A stretch of DNA of 10,959 bases from assembly GCA_002454335.1 (NCBI GenBank), contig DKIP01000005.1, positions 1-10,959 of the forward strand, given 5' to 3'. Shown in pieces: positions 7,286-10,959 of this stretch. Under the pieces are notes generated by a model. It did not search any database. It was not told the DNA's origin and saw nothing but the letters and a program-made list of their open reading frames with translations. Numbering within the stretch: the stretch's first letter is position 1; the number at the start of each line of letters is the position of its first letter. This DNA comes from Cytophagaceae bacterium UBA6715 (lineage in GTDB: Bacteria > Bacteroidota > Bacteroidia > Cytophagales > Spirosomataceae). A program made the position numbers and the translations under genes.

Positions 7286-7977
7286 CGCAGGGAATAATAA
7301 TCCTGATTTTCGCCAGGTTCTATTTTTAAGACTCGACTGATGACAAGTAAAACCAATTTCCGAGACGCCAACCAGGTAGGCAATTGACATTTCAACGAAA
7401 AATCGGCCAAAGTAATCTGCTCATTTGCCCGAAGATATTCCATCAACCAGCGCTCCGCATCTCCATAGGCAAAAGATAAACCTTCTTCGTTTTCCCGACG
7501 CAATATTTGCTTCATCTCTTTGCTTGCCTTAATCGTTCTGTCTTTGATGCGAACGTAACAAACCGGATTCGGATCCGATTCCAATTGGACAAAATGCGGT
7601 TTATCGATGCTCTCAAATACCCGATAGACTAATACGGACCGTCCATTTTCCAGTGAAATACGATACACGTGGTAGGTAAACGCAGGAAAACAGTATTGGG
7701 AAATAGCCTTCTCCAACAAAAATTCATCCTCATCTACAAACTTTGATCCTTCAATTTGCCCATCATCGGAGACACCTACGAACAGATGCCCGCCTTCGGA
7801 GTTCGCAAAGGCAACTAATTCTTTGATGATTTTTTCAGGAAACTTGACTTTCATTTTAAATTCCAGCCGTTGCCCTTCCCCATGACGCACCAAATGCTTT
7901 AGATTTCGCAAATCTAACTGCATTTCTGCCTCATATCCCGTGGCTTGATCTAACAAAATTTCGTTTCCTGTACGCAT
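7282..7977 (-). CDS. Schlafen/AlbA_2-domain protein (putative nucleic-acid-binding or regulatory)
   Basis: 231 residues, no signal peptide or membrane segment, so cytoplasmic. Residues about 30-152 carry the AlbA_2 (Schlafen AlbA_2, PF04326) pattern: GEGQRLEFK (33-41), the helix IIKELVAFANSEGGHLFVGVSDDG (50-73), and YVRIKDRTIKAS (141-152), the counterpart of the YVRxGxxTxxAS segment. E34 and E39 have the same 5-residue spacing as two catalytic acidic residues known in Schlafen RNases, and D71/D72 could supply a third; nuclease activity is inference only. Residues about 175-231 look like a winged helix. Bacterial members are often annotated as putative transcriptional regulators or ATP-binding proteins, with little experimental support. 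The ATG at 7977 is the first in frame; M19 (7923) is an alternative that keeps the domain. The stop overlaps the start of the copper monooxygenase gene (ATGA), so the two are co-transcribed. Confidence 0.85.
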   Translation of the reverse strand: MRTGNEILLDQATGYEAEMQLDLRNLKHLVRHGEGQRLEFKMKVKFPEKIIKELVAFANSEGGHLFVGVSDDGQIEGSKFVDEDEFLLEKAISQYCFPAFTYHVYRISLENGRSVLVYRVFESIDKPHFVQLESDPNPVCYVRIKDRTIKASKEMKQILRRENEEGLSFAYGDAERWLMEYLRANEQITLADFSLKCQLPTWLASRKLVLLVISRVLKIEPGENQDYYSLR

Positions 7978-8041
7978 AGCTTATAAACACTGACCAATTT
8001 AAAAAGTTTTCAAACAAATCCGTTTATTTTTTTACTTAGTA

Positions 8042-8071
8042 TAGCAATTCAATAGGCTTTGTATATCTTTG
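8042..8071 (+). promoter_or_regulatory. Predicted promoter of the sulfate assimilation operon
   Basis: TATCTTTG at 8064-8071 matches the Bacteroidota -7 element TAnnTTTG exactly. The -33 element is weak: TAG at 8042-8044, 19 nt upstream, differs from TTG at one base. Transcription would start near 8075, leaving only about 12-15 nt before the cysH start codon, so there is no room for a leader riboswitch. The operon's regulation, if at initiation, would act upstream in the 110-bp divergent spacer. Confidence 0.5.
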
Positions 8072-8087
8072 TGAAAATTTTGTCAAA

Positions 8088-8780
8088 ATGATCCCAGAAA
8101 ATTTCGAAAAATCGCTTGAGACGCTTTCCTTATTGGAACGCATGCAGCAGATTACAACGCTTTTTGCGGGCAAAAAAATCGTCTTCTCTACCTCGTTCGG
8201 GCAAGAAGACCAAGCCATCACGCATGCCATTGCATCCCAAAAGCTGGCCATCGAAATTTTCACTTTGGATACTGGCCGACAATTTCAAGAGTCCTACGAA
8301 CTCATCGATCTAACCGTAAAAAAGTTGGGCTTCAATCTGAAAACCTACTTTCCACAAACATCTTCTGTAGAAAAGCTTGTTGAAACGAAAGGCTTTAATT
8401 CCTTTTACAGTTCAGTAGAAAACCGGAAAGAATGCTGCTTTATCCGGAAGATCGAGCCCTTGAATCGTGCATTACAAGGAGCGGATGTTTGGATTACGGG
8501 CTTACGTGCTGAGCAATCAGAGAATCGCGCTGACATGCCGATGATCGAATGGGATGCTCAGAAAAACTTATATAAAATCAATCCGTTAATTGATTGGTCG
8601 TTTGAGACCTTAGAAAATTATTTAGCTGAATATAAAGTACCCCAAAACCCATTACACAAAAAGGGCTTCATTTCCATTGGTTGCGCCCCTTGTACGCGCG
8701 CCATTGCGGAAGGTGAGCATCCCCGTGCGGGCCGTTGGTGGTGGGAAAATTCACAAAAAGAATGCGGTTTACACGCCTAA
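8088..8780 (+). CDS. cysH: Assimilatory adenylyl-sulfate (APS) reductase, iron-sulfur type
   Basis: A 230-residue cytoplasmic PAPS/APS reductase family protein that reduces activated sulfate to sulfite using thioredoxin-type electrons. The nucleotide-binding core begins with KIVFSTSFGQEDQAITH (30-46), and FTLDTGRQFQESYEL (58-72) follows, both typical. Four cysteines, C116-C117 (KECCFIRK) and C199/C202 (GCAPCTRA), form the CC...CxxC set that binds a [4Fe-4S] cluster and marks enzymes that use APS rather than PAPS. The catalytic cysteine C226 lies in the C-terminal motif KECGLH. Arginine-rich ITGLRAEQSENRA (136-148) is also conserved. The symbol cysH is the usual one for the family; the clustered cysteines argue for APS as substrate. 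It is first in the operon, 9 nt upstream of cysD. The ATG at 8088 is preceded by TGTCAAA and follows the promoter closely. Confidence 0.94.
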   Translation: MIPENFEKSLETLSLLERMQQITTLFAGKKIVFSTSFGQEDQAITHAIASQKLAIEIFTLDTGRQFQESYELIDLTVKKLGFNLKTYFPQTSSVEKLVETKGFNSFYSSVENRKECCFIRKIEPLNRALQGADVWITGLRAEQSENRADMPMIEWDAQKNLYKINPLIDWSFETLENYLAEYKVPQNPLHKKGFISIGCAPCTRAIAEGEHPRAGRWWWENSQKECGLHA

Positions 8781-8789
8781 TAGCAGAAT

Positions 8790-9704
8790 ATGAATAAGTT
8801 AAACGATAAAATCGGACATTTTCCTCGCCAGTTGGAGGACGAATCCATTTACATCATGCGCGAAGTGGCGGCGCAGTTCGAGCGTCCAGCTTTGTTATTT
8901 TCCGGGGGAAAAGATTCCATTACCTTGGTTCGTTTGGCCCAAAAAGCCTTCTATCCAGGTAAAATCCCTTTCCCACTGGTGCACATTGATACGGGACATA
9001 ATTTCCCAGAAACCATTGAGTTTAGAGATTGGTTAGCCAAAGAAACGGGCGCAGAATTAATCGTTCGTTATGTCCAAGATTCGATTGACCAAGGGAAAGC
9101 AAAAGAGGAATCCGGCAAATATGCTTCTCGCAATGTTTTGCAAACGGTGACCTTGTTAGACACGATCGAGGAATTTAAATTTGATGCTTGCATCGGAGGG
9201 GCTCGTCGGGATGAGGAAAAAGCCCGTGCCAAAGAGCGTATCTTCTCGGTTCGTGATGACTTCGGTCAATGGGATGCGAAACGCCAGCGCCCAGAATTAT
9301 TTGATATGTTGAACGGCCGCATTGCCGTAGGCGAAAATGTCCGCGTTTTCCCTATTTCCAATTGGACGGAATTAGACGTTTGGAATTACATCAAAGAGGA
9401 AAACATGGAAATTCCATCCATCTATTTCTCACACAAGCGCCAAGTTATTGAGCGCGATGGCATGCTATGGGCGGATTCAGCACACTTGAACAAAGAGGCT
9501 GATGAAATCCCATTTGAGGCAACTGTCCGTTTCCGTACGGTGGGTGATATGACTTGTACAGCTGCCGTTGCATCCGAAGCGACAGAAATCGATGTGATTA
9601 TCGAAGAGATTTTATCCGCAGAAATTTCGGAACGGGGTGCGCGTATCGACGATAAACGCTCCGAAGCCGCCATGGAAAAACGGAAACAACAAGGGTATTT
9701 TTAA
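8790..9704 (+). CDS. cysD: Sulfate adenylyltransferase subunit 2 (catalytic, PP-loop)
   Basis: The catalytic subunit of heterodimeric ATP sulfurylase, joining ATP and sulfate to give APS and pyrophosphate; the paired CysN GTPase drives the unfavourable reaction. At 304 residues the length is standard. The pyrophosphate-binding PP-loop SGGKDS lies at residues 38-43, followed by HIDTGHNFPETIEFRD (65-80). GGARRDEEKARAKERIFSVRD and the C-terminal GARIDDKRSEAAMEKRKQQGYF region are characteristic of CysD. The gene starts 9 nt after the cysH stop and ends 17 nt before cysN, so all three are in one transcription unit. No anomalies seen. Confidence 0.96.
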   Translation: MNKLNDKIGHFPRQLEDESIYIMREVAAQFERPALLFSGGKDSITLVRLAQKAFYPGKIPFPLVHIDTGHNFPETIEFRDWLAKETGAELIVRYVQDSIDQGKAKEESGKYASRNVLQTVTLLDTIEEFKFDACIGGARRDEEKARAKERIFSVRDDFGQWDAKRQRPELFDMLNGRIAVGENVRVFPISNWTELDVWNYIKEENMEIPSIYFSHKRQVIERDGMLWADSAHLNKEADEIPFEATVRFRTVGDMTCTAAVASEATEIDVIIEEILSAEISERGARIDDKRSEAAMEKRKQQGYF

Positions 9705-9721
9705 TCAAGCGAAGAAAGACA

Positions 9722-10959
9722 ATGGATATATTACGCATAGCAACTGCAGGTTCTGTCGATGACGGAAAAAGTACCTTGATCGGTCGCTTATTATACGAGA
9801 CAAATTCAATTACCAAAGATAAAATTGAAGCGCTTGAAACAGCTTCGAAACGCAAAGGATTGGACTTCTTAGACCTATCCCTGTTGACGGATGGCCTGAT
9901 CGCAGAACGTGAACAAGGAATTACCATCGACGTTGCCCACATCTATTTTTCTACCCCTAGCCGCAAATACATCATTGCGGATACACCCGGTCACGTAGAA
10001 TACACACGAAACATGGTTACAGGCGCATCCAATGCGAAAGTCTCCTTGATTTTGGTGGATGCCCGCCAAGGAATGGTCGAACAAACGGCTCGTCACTTAT
10101 CGATCGCCGCCATGTTGCGCATCCCCAAAGTGATCATTTGTGTCAACAAAATGGACTTGGTTCAATACCAAGAATCGACCTTTGAAGAAATCAAAGCGAG
10201 CCTGACGGAACTCGTTAAACAAACAACTTTTGAAGGACAAGAAATTAGTTTCTTACCTATCTCGTCACTTTATGGCCAAAACATCACAACGAAAGCAGAG
10301 CAAATGCCTTGGTTTACAGGCAACACGCTTTTGGGTGAATTGGAGGAGTTTGAATACGCAGAAACATTAGCGCACGCGCCAGCCCGTTTCCCTGTTCAAT
10401 TTGTTATTCGTCCCATGACGGAGGCCTACCACGATTTCCGTGGCTATGCAGGCAAAATAAGCTCGGGTACATTTCAAGTGGGTGATGCGATTCGGGTTTT
10501 ACCGACAGAACAGGAAAGTACAATCGCAACGATTGAGAAATTTGAATCGAAATTAACCAATGCTAAAGCAGGTGATTCTGTCGTGATTACTTTATCCACT
10601 GACATCGACATTTCACGTGGCAACACAATTGTGCTTGCGTCGGAAGCGAACGCTCCGCAGTTAAAAGATTTTTCCGCGCAGGTTTGTTGGCTGGATCACC
10701 AAGCCCTTACGCCTGGGAAAACTTACTTATTGCAACACGGCATCAACATCACCAAAGCGAAGATTTCTCAGATTACCGAGCGCTTAGATGTCGTTGCTCA
10801 AACAGCTACAGAAGGTGTCGATTCGCTGAAACTGAACGAAATCGGTCGTATTGCCTTGCGCACTGCGCAGCCGATTAGCGCGGATGTGTATGCCAACAAT
10901 CCTTCAAACGGAGCATTTATTTTAATTGATGAATTCGCTAACTCGACTGTGGGTGTAGG
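9722..10959 (+). CDS. cysN: Sulfate adenylyltransferase subunit 1, GTPase (3' end beyond window)
   Basis: The regulatory GTPase subunit of ATP sulfurylase, related to EF-Tu; GTP hydrolysis is coupled to APS formation by CysD. The window holds 412 codons and runs off the edge. GTPase motifs are intact: G1 GSVDDGKST (10-18), G2 EREQGITID (62-70), G3 DTPGH (87-91), G4 NKMD (142-145). From about residue 220 the beta-barrel domains II and III follow (VIRPMTEAYHDFRGYAG; later FILIDEFANSTVGV). The last visible residues match the end of the domain III region, where stand-alone CysN proteins stop soon after. Some homologues continue into a CysC APS-kinase domain; this cannot be judged here. The ATG at 9722, preceded by GAAGAAAGACA, gives the canonical N-terminus one strand before the P-loop. 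Confidence 0.95.
   Translation, partial: MDILRIATAGSVDDGKSTLIGRLLYETNSITKDKIEALETASKRKGLDFLDLSLLTDGLIAEREQGITIDVAHIYFSTPSRKYIIADTPGHVEYTRNMVTGASNAKVSLILVDARQGMVEQTARHLSIAAMLRIPKVIICVNKMDLVQYQESTFEEIKASLTELVKQTTFEGQEISFLPISSLYGQNITTKAEQMPWFTGNTLLGELEEFEYAETLAHAPARFPVQFVIRPMTEAYHDFRGYAGKISSGTFQVGDAIRVLPTEQESTIATIEKFESKLTNAKAGDSVVITLSTDIDISRGNTIVLASEANAPQLKDFSAQVCWLDHQALTPGKTYLLQHGINITKAKISQITERLDVVAQTATEGVDSLKLNEIGRIALRTAQPISADVYANNPSNGAFILIDEFANSTVGV

Noticed and set aside
7286..7390. 35-residue N-terminal extension of the copper monooxygenase lipoprotein
   Set aside because: It lies wholly inside the AlbA_2 gene and would bury the lipoprotein signal; the ATG at 7285 gives a proper signal peptide and an ATGA junction.
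7978..8040. Promoter for the AlbA_2 gene
   Set aside because: TAAATTGG on the minus strand is one base off the -7 consensus, but the upstream TTTG is only about 13 nt away, too close for a confident call.
8036..8263. Minus-strand 75-codon frame over the cysH start
   Set aside because: Antisense to the N-terminus of a well-supported reductase and across its promoter; no domain.
9422..10878. Short frames at 9422-9673, 9598-9942, 9875-10096 (minus) and 10684-10878 (plus)
   Set aside because: Shadows of cysD and cysN, whose motifs are continuous in the chosen frames.

Overview
This window looks like chromosomal DNA from a Bacteroidota bacterium, most likely an environmental member of the Cytophagales or a related order; the genus cannot be fixed from sequence alone. 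The evidence is moderate GC content, a GH2 enzyme with a short signal peptide, A-rich sequence rather than strong Shine-Dalgarno sequences before starts, and two promoters matching the Bacteroidota -7 element TAnnTTTG. No mobile element, tRNA, rRNA, CRISPR array or phage signature was seen. Coding density is very high.

Layout, left to right. (1) Positions 1-2240, minus strand: the N-terminal ~746 codons of a secreted glycoside hydrolase family 2 enzyme, cut by the window edge. (2) Positions 2343-3368, plus: gpsA, NAD(P)H-dependent glycerol-3-phosphate dehydrogenase, divergent from the GH2 gene. (3) Positions 3360-5730, minus: a two-gene unit, kup (potassium uptake) followed after 1 nt by a HIT-family nucleotide hydrolase. 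The HIT gene overlaps the 3' end of gpsA tail to tail by 9 bp. Upstream of kup is a near-consensus promoter with a perfect 20-bp palindrome at the predicted transcription start. (4) Positions 5921-7977, minus: a two-gene unit joined by an ATGA overlap. It has a Schlafen/AlbA_2-domain protein followed by a lipoprotein that joins a c-type-cytochrome-like segment to a PHM-type two-copper monooxygenase domain. (5) Positions 8088-10959, plus: an assimilatory sulfate reduction operon, an iron-sulfur APS reductase (cysH family), cysD and cysN, the last running off the right edge.

How the genes work together. CysD and CysN form the GTP-driven ATP sulfurylase that makes APS, and the iron-sulfur reductase next to them can reduce APS directly to sulfite, so a PAPS step is not needed. 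The other genes are mostly unrelated housekeeping: phospholipid precursor synthesis, potassium uptake, nucleotide turnover and polysaccharide breakdown. The least ordinary element is the AlbA_2 plus heme/copper lipoprotein pair. Every expected copper ligand of the PHM family is present there, next to an unusual CxxxxCH heme-type motif, suggesting an exported copper oxygenase with a built-in electron donor. That last step is inference.
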